Translations under genes and position numbers: made by a program | Notes under the pieces: generated by a model | Told to the model about the DNA's origin: nothing | The model's input: the letters and a program-made list of their open reading frames with translations, nothing else | Databases searched by the model: none | In this document: positions 27,181-35,179 of the stretch, in pieces | Position numbering within the stretch: position 1 is the first letter of the stretch | How the letters are laid out: every line of letters begins with the position of its first letter | From: Chitinophaga ginsengisegetis | Lineage (GTDB): Bacteria > Bacteroidota > Bacteroidia > Chitinophagales > Chitinophagaceae | NCBI RefSeq assembly: GCF_900168065.1 | Contig: NZ_FUZZ01000004.1 | Location: 124,001-188,000 of the forward strand | Direction: 5' to 3' | DNA: 64,000 bases

Positions 27181-27858
27181 TTATAAGATACTTAATAATT
27201 CCAGCACGCCTTCTGTAGCGGGCTTTTCAATGAGGTGCAGGTTATCTGCCACCGCTACTTCAGGAATTTTCCGGTCGATGATATACACCGGTACACCGGG
27301 CTTTACATACTGCAACAGGCTTGCCGCCGGGTATACCTGCAAAGAAGTACCTACTACCACAAACACGTCAGCTTCCCATACTTCCCGCGCCGCCTTTTCA
27401 ATCATAGGCACTGCCTCGCCGAACCAAACGATGTGCGGGCGCAGCTGTCCGCCGTCTTCTGCCAGATCGCCCATCTTAATATCATCGTGGATATCATAAA
27501 TCAGTTCCTCGTTGTCTACACTGCGCATCTTGAAAATTTCGCCGTGCAGATGCAACACTCGGGTAGAGCCTCCCCTTTCGTGGAGGTCGTCGATATTCTG
27601 GGTAATAATCCGTACATCATACTTTTCTTCCAGCTTTGCCAGGCCCGTATGCGCGGCATTGGGAAGCGCCGCTTTCACGTCCTGACGCCGGCCATTGTAA
27701 AAGTCCTGCACCAGGGCGGGGTTCTTCTGCCAACCCTGCGGGGAAGCCACTTCATATACATCGTAGCCTTCCCATAATCCGTCTGTGTCTCTGAAAGTCC
27801 GGAGGCCACTTTCTGCGCTGATGCCGGCTCCGGTCAGCACCACCAATCTTGGTTTCAT
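27181..27858 (-). CDS. Sirtuin NAD-dependent deacylase, cysteine-free
   Basis: 225-residue sirtuin with NAD site GAGISAESGLRTFRD (~10-24), TQNIDDLHERGG (~86-97), catalytic H105 (LHLHGEIF) and the C-terminal VVVGTSLQVYPAA. Y54 and R57 (FYNGRR) match the Tyr/Arg pair of SIRT5/CobB that favours succinyl, malonyl or glutaryl lysine. The stretch that normally carries two CxxC zinc pairs holds no cysteine, and the whole protein has none, so the zinc ribbon is lost. Likely removes acyl groups from protein lysines in the cytoplasm. Confidence 0.9.
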   Translation of the reverse strand: MKPRLVVLTGAGISAESGLRTFRDTDGLWEGYDVYEVASPQGWQKNPALVQDFYNGRRQDVKAALPNAAHTGLAKLEEKYDVRIITQNIDDLHERGGSTRVLHLHGEIFKMRSVDNEELIYDIHDDIKMGDLAEDGGQLRPHIVWFGEAVPMIEKAAREVWEADVFVVVGTSLQVYPAASLLQYVKPGVPVYIIDRKIPEVAVADNLHLIEKPATEGVLELLSIL

Positions 27859-27868
27859 GTGAATTCGT

Positions 27869-28738
27869 TTATTGGTTTACGTTAGTTGGGGTTCTGCGGG
27901 ATTTCCATCTCCCTATTCTTTTTTTTATAAAAATAAAAATAAAAACAATACCAACAATCAAAGGCCATGCACTCAGTATACCCAGTGCAAAAGATAAAAG
28001 CCCGTTCCAGCCGTCTTTAAACGACAACCAGGACCGCTGCAGGAATCCCGGCGACTGCGGATCTGAGTTGGCAAAGGTTTGGTAATACTCCAGGCTGATG
28101 TTGCTGTAAGCCACGTGATGATCCATGTACTGTAACCGGCCCTTTGCGGATTCAATTTCTTCGCGGATACTTTTCAGCTGTGCTTCCACTTCCAGTATTT
28201 CTTTTACATTCTTCGCCTGCTGCAATATCTGTACGTAACGCTGCTCTACGGCCAGGCGTGCTTTCATGCGGGCGTCGAGGTCCACATATTCTTCTGTTAC
28301 ATCGGTGGAAGTGATACTTTTTTCATCCACCCTGGAGGCGCCGCCGGTGAGGCTTTCCACGCATTGTTCAAAGGCGGCTGCGGGTACTTTTATAGCTACC
28401 TCATTCCGCCATTGCATATTGGTATTTTCCTGTTTTTCGCTGGCAATGTAGCCGCCGTATTTTTTAACGGTATCGGCTATACGTTTCTTACAGGCTTCAA
28501 AATCGGAGGTGGAAAAGCGGAGCACCGCATTTTTTATTATTTTTTGGGAGATGGGTAACGAGGGTGCCTGCTCAGCATCGTTATCAGGCAGCACCAATGC
28601 CTGAGTGGCCGTTACCGCTGCTGCCCCTCCGGGTTCCTCCTGTTTAAGTTCCGCTACAGCCGGGGTGCTGTTGTTGTTGCGGCATGCCGGCAAAAGGGCC
28701 ACTGCTGCGCAAAGAGCTAGTATGAATGAATATTTCAT
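27869..28738 (-). CDS. DUF4349 lipoprotein
   Basis: 289-residue predicted lipoprotein (MKYSFILALCAAVALLPAC, lipobox LPAC). A beta-rich middle (KNAVLRFSTSDFEACKKRIADT, GGYIASEKQE) and a coiled coil (~155-205, QQAKNVKEILEVEAQLKSIREE) precede a C-terminal membrane helix (~240-262) and a basic cytoplasmic tail. This layout is DUF4349, of unknown function. It is 10 bases upstream of the sirtuin gene on the same strand and probably shares its transcript. Confidence 0.82.
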   Translation of the reverse strand: MKYSFILALCAAVALLPACRNNNSTPAVAELKQEEPGGAAAVTATQALVLPDNDAEQAPSLPISQKIIKNAVLRFSTSDFEACKKRIADTVKKYGGYIASEKQENTNMQWRNEVAIKVPAAAFEQCVESLTGGASRVDEKSITSTDVTEEYVDLDARMKARLAVEQRYVQILQQAKNVKEILEVEAQLKSIREEIESAKGRLQYMDHHVAYSNISLEYYQTFANSDPQSPGFLQRSWLSFKDGWNGLLSFALGILSAWPLIVGIVFIFIFIKKRIGRWKSRRTPTNVNQ

Positions 28739-28787
28739 GAGCTGGAATTTTCTCTATGATGAATAGCTGACCGGAATTCCATAAACG

Positions 28788-28823
28788 GCGAAGGTTATCT
28801 TCCAAAAGAAAGATAACCTTCGC
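28788..28823 (-). terminator. Terminator of the EVE gene
   Basis: Perfect 14-bp arms (28788-28801 and 28810-28823) with an 8-base loop, 22 bases after the EVE gene stop on the minus strand. Confidence 0.7.
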
Positions 28824-28845
28824 ATTCATATCTCTGTAAAAATAC

Positions 28846-29259
28846 TTACTTCTTCATACCCCCCATTTCCATAATCGCCTCAAACTCTTCCGGCTTTACA
28901 TCGCATACCGATAAGCGTCCCTGGCGGATGAGCGACAGGTTGGCCAATCGTTTTTCGGCTTTCATCTGGGCCAGTGTTACGGCCTTTTTAAAGGGCTTTA
29001 ATGGTTTAAGGTCTACCACCACCCAGTTTGGATCGGGTGTAGTGGGATCCTGGTAGGCTTCTTTGGCAACGGTGGCCAACCCTACTATTTCCATCCCTTC
29101 ATTGCTGTGATAGAACAGTACCTGGTCGCCTTTTTTCATGCCCCGGAGATTGTTACGTGCCTGGTAGTTACGTACGCCATCCCAGAAGGTGATCTTGTCT
29201 TTTACAAACTGATCCCAGGAATATTTAAATGGTTCAGATTTCACCAGCCAATAGTTCAT
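28846..29259 (-). CDS. EVE domain protein
   Basis: 137-residue protein, an EVE domain alone: starts MNYWLVKSEPFKYSWDQF, then FWDGVRNYQARNNLRGMKKGD and FYHSNEGMEIVGLATV. EVE (related to PUA and YTH) binds modified bases in RNA or DNA; here the target is unknown. The frame extends to 29322, inside the LutA-like gene, but the ATG at 29259 is the standard family start. It is 34 bases downstream of the LutA-like gene on the same strand and probably co-transcribed. Confidence 0.92.
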   Translation of the reverse strand: MNYWLVKSEPFKYSWDQFVKDKITFWDGVRNYQARNNLRGMKKGDQVLFYHSNEGMEIVGLATVAKEAYQDPTTPDPNWVVVDLKPLKPFKKAVTLAQMKAEKRLANLSLIRQGRLSVCDVKPEEFEAIMEMGGMKK

Positions 29260-29293
29260 ATAGCATTCAATTTTCGTAATCAGATCGTTGGAA

Positions 29294-30013
29294 TTACCAG
29301 CCGCTGGCCAATACATCTGCAATGTGCATCACTTTGATGTTGGTACCGTGTTTACGGATATAACCATCCAGGTGCATCAGGCACGAAAGGTCGGTGGAGA
29401 TCAGGTAATCGGCTCCGCTGTTAACAGCGTTGTGTACTTTCTGTTCGCCCATTCCCATTGAAATAGGTTCAAACTTAACGGCGAAAGTACCACCAAATCC
29501 GCAGCAAACTTCGCAGTCGTTCATCTCTTTCAGCTCCAGTCCTTTTACTTTTTCCAGCAGTTTGCGTGGGCCTTCTTTAATATGGCATTCCCGCAGGGCG
29601 CCGCATGCGTCGTGATAGGTAGCCACCCCATTAAGGGTAGCGCCCAGGTCTGTTACATGCAATACGTCTGTGAGGAATTCGGTAAACTCGAAGAGGTTTT
29701 TCTTCAGCAGTTTCACATCGTTGTGTGCGGCTGAATTATCGAACAATTTGCCATAGTAGTTTCTTACAAAACCGGTACAGGAACCGCTGGGCGCAACAAT
29801 GTAGTCGAAGGTTTTGAAGTCCTTTACAAACTTGGTAGCTACGGTACGGCATTCATCCTGGTACCCGGCATTGTAGGCCGGCTGACCGCAACAGGTTTGT
29901 TCCGCGTTATACATTACATTACATCCCAGTTTCTCGAGTACCTTCACCATATTGAAGGCGGTTTCAGGAAACAGCTGATCTACAAAACACGGTATAAATA
30001 ACTGTACATTCAT
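29294..30013 (-). CDS. (Fe-S)-binding protein, LutA/YkgE family
   Basis: 239-residue protein with the two CCG cysteine motifs of heterodisulfide-reductase-type subunits: C41-C42-G43 (EQTCCGQPAYNAG) and VCCGFGGTFAVKF (~175). Also PCFVDQL near the start and HDACGALR. Length equals LutA, the iron-sulfur subunit of the lactate utilisation complex LutABC. LutB and LutC are not in the window, so a lactate oxidase role is possible but not shown. It ends 34 bases before the EVE gene. Confidence 0.82.
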   Translation of the reverse strand: MNVQLFIPCFVDQLFPETAFNMVKVLEKLGCNVMYNAEQTCCGQPAYNAGYQDECRTVATKFVKDFKTFDYIVAPSGSCTGFVRNYYGKLFDNSAAHNDVKLLKKNLFEFTEFLTDVLHVTDLGATLNGVATYHDACGALRECHIKEGPRKLLEKVKGLELKEMNDCEVCCGFGGTFAVKFEPISMGMGEQKVHNAVNSGADYLISTDLSCLMHLDGYIRKHGTNIKVMHIADVLASGW

Positions 30014-30057
30014 CTCTATAGCTTTTAGCGATTAGCCCTTAGCTCTTAGCTAACTTT
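30014..30057. repeat. AGCTTTTAGC-type repeat, site B
   Basis: A run of TAGCTTTTAGC/TTAGCTCTTAGCT units between ribH and the LutA-like gene. The last codons and TAA stop of ribH (30039-30041) fall inside the run, so the repeat supplies the C-terminus. Confidence 0.5.
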
Positions 30058-30539
30058 CTTTGCAATGCAATCATCTTCAGTGCAGTAATGGCAGCTTCTT
30101 CCCCTTTATGGCCGTGGGCCCCGCCGAGTCTGTCCTGCGCCTGCTGTTCGTTATCTACCGTCAGAATTCCAAATATAACAGGAACGGGTAACTGAAGGTT
30201 CAATTGAAGGATCCCTTCTGTTACGGCTTTACACACATAATCGAAATGAGGTGTTTCGCCACGGATCACGCAACCGAAAGCAATAATAGCGCCAGGCTGT
30301 TTGCCGGTGCCTTTCGTGGTTTCCCAGTATTGCTTACAGGCGTAAGGTAATTCGAAAGCACCAGGTACAATTATTTTCTCTGATTTGGTGATGTTATACT
30401 GTGTGAAGGCTTTTTCGCAGCCGTTTACCAGTTCATTCACGATGGCATCATTCCATTCGGTATACACCATAACAACACTGGCATCCTCCAGGTTGAGAAT
30501 GCCAGCGTCATTTAATAAGCTTTTATTGTGCTCGGACAT
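30039..30539 (-). CDS. ribH: 6,7-dimethyl-8-ribityllumazine synthase
   Basis: 166-residue riboflavin-pathway enzyme that condenses 5-amino-6-ribitylaminouracil with 3,4-dihydroxybutanone phosphate. Conserved blocks: TEWNDAIVNELVNGC, VPGAFELPYACKQY, and FGCVIRGETPHFDYVC (catalytic His in PHFDY). The C-terminus LAKS and stop are read from the AGCTTTTAGC-type repeat. It lies between the YfgM-like gene and the LutA-like gene, all on the minus strand, with the repeat elements in the gaps. Confidence 0.96.
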   Translation of the reverse strand: MSEHNKSLLNDAGILNLEDASVVMVYTEWNDAIVNELVNGCEKAFTQYNITKSEKIIVPGAFELPYACKQYWETTKGTGKQPGAIIAFGCVIRGETPHFDYVCKAVTEGILQLNLQLPVPVIFGILTVDNEQQAQDRLGGAHGHKGEEAAITALKMIALQRKLAKS

Positions 30540-30561
30540 ATTCTATAGCTTTGGGCTGTTG

Positions 30562-30609
30562 GCAGTTAGCTGTCAGCTAAAAACTAACAGCTAACTGCTA
30601 ATAGCTAGT
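30562..30609. repeat. AGCTAACTGC stem-loop, site C
   Basis: Perfect 12-base arms GCAGTTAGCTGT (30562-30573) and ACAGCTAACTGC (30587-30598) with a 13-base loop. The TAG stop of the TPR gene (30605-30607) lies just after it. It is of the same style as sites A, B, D and E. Confidence 0.6.
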
Positions 30610-31303
30610 TCTTTACATCTCCCAGTCTTGCCAGGTATTTGTCCATTTCACGACCTTCGTTAGTGGTAGGAAACTTCTCTTTAATTTCTTTGTAGATAGT
30701 GATAGCATCCTGTGATTTACCGGCTCTTTCCAGGGCCTGGCCTGCACGGAACAGGTATACAGGGGCAGTCAGTTCATTATCGTTGTAGTGACCTGCTTTT
30801 TTGTAGGATTCAATACCTTCATCTGCTTTATTCAGCTCCATGTAAGCGTCGCCGATCAAACCGTAGGCAGTGGGTTGCAGCAGCAGATCATTGGAACTAA
30901 AAGATTTCAGCATGTCGATACCTTTCTGGTATTCGCCCAAACGGATATAGCAAACGCCTGCGCTGTATTTGGCGAGGTTACCGGCTTTGGTGCTGCCGTA
31001 TTTATCTGCTACCTGGATGAAACCGTAGTTATTACCGTCGCCGTTCAGAGCCAGTTTGAATGAATCTACCGCGAAGTAGTTTTGTGCATGGAAAATCATT
31101 TCCTGTGCTTTGTTTTCATTTGGCTGTTTTACAAAACGGTTATAAGCGAAGAAACCGCCTACCACTACTACTACAGCCAATACGGCTATAGAAATAACAT
31201 TTTTGTTTTTATAGAAGAAATCTTCTGCCTTGTGCATGGATTTCTCCAGGTCAAAATCTTTTGTAGGTTGAGGCACGGTGGCTTTATCTTTAGTTTCTGC
31301 CAT
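30605..31303 (-). CDS. YfgM-like tetratricopeptide protein
   Basis: 232-residue protein with a cytoplasmic N-tail (~residues 1-35), one membrane helix (VISIAVLAVVVVVGGFFAY, ~37-55) and a periplasmic TPR-like tail (GNLAKYSAGVCYIRLGEYQKG, QPTAYGLIGDAYMELNKADE). The layout matches the YfgM/ancillary SecYEG chaperone family in E. coli and its many Bacteroidota relatives. A near-consensus -7 (TATATTTA, 31334-31341) lies 31 bases upstream of the start. It may assist folding of exported proteins. Confidence 0.8.
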   Translation of the reverse strand: MAETKDKATVPQPTKDFDLEKSMHKAEDFFYKNKNVISIAVLAVVVVVGGFFAYNRFVKQPNENKAQEMIFHAQNYFAVDSFKLALNGDGNNYGFIQVADKYGSTKAGNLAKYSAGVCYIRLGEYQKGIDMLKSFSSNDLLLQPTAYGLIGDAYMELNKADEGIESYKKAGHYNDNELTAPVYLFRAGQALERAGKSQDAITIYKEIKEKFPTTNEGREMDKYLARLGDVKN

Positions 31304-31350
31304 TGTAAGGTGTAATTGTGATTGCTTGGTTATTAAATATAGGGTTTAGC

Positions 31351-31408
31351 TTTAGGCTTTAAGCCTTTAGCAGATGCAGCTTTGCTACATTTACTAAAGG
31401 CTTAAGGC
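31351..31408. repeat. AAGCCTTTAG stem-loop, site D
   Basis: Inverted repeat AAGCCTTTAG (31361-31370) and CTAAAGGCTT (31394-31403) with a 23-base spacer, nested with a local palindrome AGGCTTTAAGCCT. It lies between the YfgM-like gene and pdhA. Confidence 0.6.
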
Positions 31409-31423
31409 AGATAGCTAAATACA

Positions 31424-32434
31424 TTAGTCAACGATGAATGGATAATCTTCCTGAACGTAAACGTCTTTCAGCAATTCATCATCGGCTGGCCACGGAGATT
31501 CTTCTGCGAATGTTACACACTCTTCCACTTCCGCTTTTACGCGTTCGTTGATCGCTTCGATTTCTGCTTCGGTAGCCCATTTATTTTTCTGAATAACTCT
31601 CAGTACTTCGTTGATCGGATCTTTTTCCTTGTATTCTTCGAGTTCTTCTTTTGTGCGGTATTTAGCGGGATCACTCATGGAGTGGCCACGGTAACGGTAT
31701 GTTTTGATTTCCAGGAGGGTTGGACCGCCGTTTTCACGACCGCGTTTCACCGCTCTTTCGATACCATCGTGTACAGCTTCGCAGCTCATACCATCGATAG
31801 AATCGGCCGGCATTTCATAAGCATCCGCCAACTTATAGATATCCAGTACATTGGAGGTACGTTCCACGGAAGTACCCATAGCGTACATGTTATTTTCACA
31901 AATGAAAATTACCGGGAGCTTCCAGGTCATGGCCATGTTAAAGGTTTCATGGAGGATACCCTGACGGGCAGCGCCATCACCAAAGAAACACAACACCACG
32001 TTGTCTGTTCCTTTGTACTGCTCTGCAAGCGCCAGTCCGGCACCTGTACCTATCTGAGCTCCAACAATACCGTGGCCTCCGAAGAAGCCATGCTCTTTGG
32101 AGAAAAAGTGCATACTGCCTCCCTTTCCTTTCGAACAACCGGTTGCTTTACCATACAGTTCAGCCATACAAGCTTTAGCGGAAATTCCTTTTGCAATTGC
32201 CAGCGCATGATCACGGTAGGCAGTGATGAATTTATCCTCCGGCTTGGTAGCTGTCATCGCACCAGCAGCAATTGCTTCCTGTCCTATGTACAAATGACAA
32301 AAGCCACGGATTTTTTGCATCCCGTACAATTGGCCTGTCTTTTCTTCAAAGCGGCGCAGCAAAAGCATCAATTCATACCAGTACAGATATGTCTCTTTGG
32401 TGAATTTCGTCTTCACGTCTGTTTTAGTTTGCAC
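31424..32434 (-). CDS. pdhA: Pyruvate dehydrogenase E1 component alpha
   Basis: 336-residue E1-alpha subunit of the 2-oxoacid dehydrogenase complex. It carries the ThDP motif GDGAARQGILHETFNMAMTW followed by PVIFICENN, the YRYRGHSMSDPAKYRT loop and the GIVGAQIGTGAGLALAEQYKG core. It decarboxylates pyruvate with E1-beta to feed acetyl-CoA formation. E1-beta and E2 are not adjacent. A perfect -7 (32453-32460) overlaps the TTG that opens the frame, so the GTG at 32434 (reads VQTKTDVKTKF) is the more likely start. Confidence 0.95.
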   Translation of the reverse strand: MQTKTDVKTKFTKETYLYWYELMLLLRRFEEKTGQLYGMQKIRGFCHLYIGQEAIAAGAMTATKPEDKFITAYRDHALAIAKGISAKACMAELYGKATGCSKGKGGSMHFFSKEHGFFGGHGIVGAQIGTGAGLALAEQYKGTDNVVLCFFGDGAARQGILHETFNMAMTWKLPVIFICENNMYAMGTSVERTSNVLDIYKLADAYEMPADSIDGMSCEAVHDGIERAVKRGRENGGPTLLEIKTYRYRGHSMSDPAKYRTKEELEEYKEKDPINEVLRVIQKNKWATEAEIEAINERVKAEVEECVTFAEESPWPADDELLKDVYVQEDYPFIVD

Positions 32435-32452
32435 TCTTTCTAAATTTGTTCG

Positions 32453-32460
32453 CAAATATA
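32453..32460 (-). promoter_or_regulatory. -7 promoter element (TATATTTG)
   Basis: Perfect TAnnTTTG match on the minus strand, 18 bases upstream of the GTG proposed as the pdhA start and overlapping the alternative TTG. Confidence 0.65.
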
Positions 32461-32586
32461 ACAGGAAAATCGTAAAATATAAATATCAATTCTAATTCCC
32501 ATTAAATTATGCAATTTCATCAATTTCAAACAGTTTTGCATTTATTTGCACGGGAATCACAGGGAAGTTCCCATTAGAGCGGTTTT

Positions 32587-32608
32587 TTATCACTTATACA
32601 AGTGATAA
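32587..32608. promoter_or_regulatory. Palindrome in pdhA-recF intergenic region
   Basis: TTATCACTT-ATAC-AAGTGATAA is a perfect palindrome with 9-base arms (32587-32595 and 32600-32608). It lies in the divergent pdhA/recF region, 39 bases before the recF start. It may be a repressor or activator site; no regulator is encoded nearby. Confidence 0.35.
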
Positions 32609-32644
32609 TTTTCGCATATTATTATTTACGAATAATCTTTTTCT

Positions 32645-33724
32645 TTGCTTTATATAAATAAAATATCACTCGTCCAGTTCAAAAATTACAGCCAGGCGAC
32701 CTTTTCCTTCGGACACAGGATCGTAGGCATCACCGGCCGCAACGGCGCGGGTAAAACAAACCTGCTGGACGCCATCTACTACCTTTGCTTCACCCGCAGC
32801 TATTTTACCAGCAGCGAAAGTCAGAATACCCAGTACCAAACCAATGGCTTCCGCCTGGAAGGCTATCTTGAAAAAAATAACCAGGAAGAAAAGATCGTAT
32901 GCACCCTCAAAGAAGGCCGGAAAGAAGTAAGCCTTAACGAGGACCGGTACGACCGCTTTTCACGGCATATCGGGCAGTTTCCTGCGGTGATGATTGCCCC
33001 GGACGATGCCGATATCATCCTGGGGGGCAGCGAAGAAAGACGCAAATGGCTGGACAGCCTCCTCTCCCAGCTGTACCCGGAGTACCTCGACCACCTGATC
33101 ATCTATCAGAAAATATTATTACAACGGAACAGCCTCCTGAAAAACATGGCCACTACCGGGCAGAACCAGGATAGCCTGCTGGATGTATTCGACCTGCAGC
33201 TGGTGATGCACGGCGTACCGGTATACGAAACCCGCAAAGCCTTTCTTCAAACCTTTATCCCGCAGGTGCAGCGCCTGTACGATTATATTGCCGGCACCCA
33301 CGAAGTAGTGAATATTCAATACCAGTGTACCCTGCAGGAAGAAGATTATGCGGTACAACTGCACCAGTCCAGGTACCGCGACATGCAATTACAGCGCACC
33401 ACTACCGGTATTCACCGCGACGACCTCCTCTTTTTACTGAACGGCCACCTCATGAAAAGCAGCGCCTCACAAGGCCAGCGCAAAAGCTTTCTATTTGCAC
33501 TGAAGCTGGCGCAGTTTGAAGTAATCCGCCAGCACAAAAAGTTTCCCCCGCTCCTGTTGCTCGATGATATCTTTGAAAAGCTGGACCAGGAAAGAGTGAG
33601 CCGCCTGATTGCATTGGTAGCCAGCGATAATTACGGCCAGGTGTTCATCACCGATACACACGCAGAGCGCCTGCAACAAGCGTTTGCAGGCACCGGCGAA
33701 GCTATACAGCTGATAACGATATAG
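32645..33724 (+). CDS. recF: DNA replication and repair protein RecF
   Basis: 359-residue RecF: Walker A GRNGAGKT (31-38), family signature SQGQRKSFLFALKLAQ, Walker B LLLLDDIFEKLD. It loads or stabilises RecA at gaps with RecO and RecR. The only in-frame start between the upstream stop (32633) and the RecF core is TTG at 32645 (MLYINKISL), so an unusual start codon is likely. It is followed at 81 bases by the DUF721 gene, a common Bacteroidota pairing. The stop overlaps the start of stem-loop site E. Confidence 0.94.
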   Translation: MLYINKISLVQFKNYSQATFSFGHRIVGITGRNGAGKTNLLDAIYYLCFTRSYFTSSESQNTQYQTNGFRLEGYLEKNNQEEKIVCTLKEGRKEVSLNEDRYDRFSRHIGQFPAVMIAPDDADIILGGSEERRKWLDSLLSQLYPEYLDHLIIYQKILLQRNSLLKNMATTGQNQDSLLDVFDLQLVMHGVPVYETRKAFLQTFIPQVQRLYDYIAGTHEVVNIQYQCTLQEEDYAVQLHQSRYRDMQLQRTTTGIHRDDLLFLLNGHLMKSSASQGQRKSFLFALKLAQFEVIRQHKKFPPLLLLDDIFEKLDQERVSRLIALVASDNYGQVFITDTHAERLQQAFAGTGEAIQLITI

Positions 33725-33769
33725 CTTTCAGCTTTCCTCAGCAAAGTTGATCACCAAAAGCTAAAAGCC
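33724..33769. repeat. AGCTTTTAGC stem-loop, site E
   Basis: Imperfect inverted repeat: GCTTTCAGCTTT (33724-33735) and AAAAGCTAAAAGC (33756-33768) with a 20-base loop. The reverse complement of the loop contains GGTGATCAAC, matching the loop of site A at 328-386. Confidence 0.55.
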
Positions 33770-33805
33770 AATCATTGAGAACCAAAAAATCACTAGCTTC
33801 GCACC

Positions 33806-34093
33806 ATGCGTCATGGAACTACCAGTATCGGAGATGCGCTCCGGGAATTTATGAATAAGAGCAGGATGAAACCCCGTCTCACGGAAGTGCGCATCCAGGA
33901 AAACTGGGAGAAACTGATGGGTAAAACCATTGCCCGCTACACACAGAGTATCCAGTTGATTGATCATAACCTGATCGTTACAACTACGGTGGCGCCGCTA
34001 AAACAGGAATTAACTTATTCGAAAGACAAGATCATCAAGCTGGTGAATGAAATGCTCGGAGAGAACATTGTAAAGGAAGTGATGATCCGGTAG
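33806..34093 (+). CDS. DUF721 / DciA-like protein
   Basis: 95-residue protein of the DUF721 family, related to DciA, the replicative-helicase operator in bacteria lacking DnaC. Visible core: GDALREFMNKSRMKPRL, RIQENWEKLMGKTIARYT and NLIVTTTVAPLKQELTY. It follows recF on the same strand, consistent with a role at replication forks, though the specific function in Bacteroidota is unproved. It ends 3 bases before the convergent DUF4252 gene. Confidence 0.85.
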   Translation: MRHGTTSIGDALREFMNKSRMKPRLTEVRIQENWEKLMGKTIARYTQSIQLIDHNLIVTTTVAPLKQELTYSKDKIIKLVNEMLGENIVKEVMIR

Positions 34094-34096
34094 GTA

Positions 34097-34606
34097 TCAG
34101 TTGGAGGCAAACTGGTGAATCAGTTCGTTGATATCACTTATTTTCAGGGAGGTTTGCAGGTTTACGATCAGGAAGTCATTTTCATCCTGCACCAGCATCA
34201 CCACATTACCCAGTTCGTCGTCTTTCCCCTTGTTGAGTATATGGATCAGGTTTCCCTTTTCTCTCACTTCCATCAGCATCTCAAAATTTTCATTCCGCTG
34301 CAGGTTACTTTTCAGATCAGCGATATCGTCGTAGCTCACCGTGGCGCCCTTCACGTTGGAAATGGTATACATCTTTACTTTGCGCACATTTTTAAGCGCA
34401 TGTTTAATCGCCCTGGCATCGGCATCCTCACTATCAAACGACAGGCATAAACTTCCCAGCTGGAGCGCAAATTTGCCAATGTTCACGGTGTGCACTTCCG
34501 CGCTTCCCCTGTACTTGTTGCGGAATTCACGCAAACATTTATCCTGGGCTTTTACAGCGGTAGCAGATAGAACGATACAGCTTGCAGCAATGAGTAATGA
34601 TTTCAT
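34097..34606 (-). CDS. DUF4252 protein, copy 1
   Basis: 169-residue exported protein: signal peptide MKSLLIAASCIVLSATAVKAQ then a DUF4252 body (KFALQLGSLCLSFDSEDADARAIKHALKNVRKVKMYT). Function is unknown. It lies 17 bases downstream of the other DUF4252 gene on the same strand and is the last gene of the sigma-factor cluster. It probably arose by duplication of its neighbour, since both share the layout, the repeated motif DADA and the terminal LMLVG/MLVQDENDFL-type block. Confidence 0.84.
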   Translation of the reverse strand: MKSLLIAASCIVLSATAVKAQDKCLREFRNKYRGSAEVHTVNIGKFALQLGSLCLSFDSEDADARAIKHALKNVRKVKMYTISNVKGATVSYDDIADLKSNLQRNENFEMLMEVREKGNLIHILNKGKDDELGNVVMLVQDENDFLIVNLQTSLKISDINELIHQFASN

Positions 34607-34623
34607 GGGGGTGGTTTTAAAAG

Positions 34624-35145
34624 TTATTTCTTCTTCACATTTTTTAGTTTATCCATTCCCTGGATATTCACACCGTTGGCGATCTGGGATATTTCATTGA
34701 GATCCAGCGTACCTACGAGGCTCATGGCCAGGAACTCATCGGAGCTGCCTACCAGCATTACCAGTTCATTGATATTGCCTTTTGCATCTTCCTTGACGAG
34801 GAACTTCAGGTCGCTGTTTTTATCGCGCACCGTCATCAGCTCTTCAAAGTCGCTGCCCAGAAAGGCTGCAGCCTCTTTGTATAAGCGCGGGCCATCTTTC
34901 GTGCTTTCCTTTGTGAGGATACGGAGTCCTTTCAGTTTCTGGATCACTTTCATCATGTTTTTGGCATCTGCGTCGCCGGGATCTACTTTGGCGAACATGC
35001 TGAACATTTTGGGTGTGATGGTGATAACGGTGAAACTGCGGTCGTTCTCATACTTCTGGAAGAACCGTTCTATGACGCTTCCCTGCTGCGCGAAGAGGTG
35101 AAAACTGGCGAAGACCGCCAATAGTAATAACAAGAATCGTTTCAT
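34624..35145 (-). CDS. DUF4252 protein, copy 2
   Basis: 173-residue exported protein with signal peptide MKRFLLLLLAVFASFHLFAQ and the DUF4252 body (ITPKMFSMFAKVDPGDADAKNMMKVIQKLKGLRILT, LMTVRDKNSDLKFLVKED, LVMLVGSSDEFLAMSLVG). It follows the anti-sigma-like gene by 34 bases. In Bacteroidota, DUF4252 genes often sit in ECF sigma/anti-sigma clusters; whether they are effectors or sensors is not known. Confidence 0.86.
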   Translation of the reverse strand: MKRFLLLLLAVFASFHLFAQQGSVIERFFQKYENDRSFTVITITPKMFSMFAKVDPGDADAKNMMKVIQKLKGLRILTKESTKDGPRLYKEAAAFLGSDFEELMTVRDKNSDLKFLVKEDAKGNINELVMLVGSSDEFLAMSLVGTLDLNEISQIANGVNIQGMDKLKNVKKK

Positions 35146-35179
35146 CTTTCTAAATTTATATCAGGTTTTAAAATGGCCG

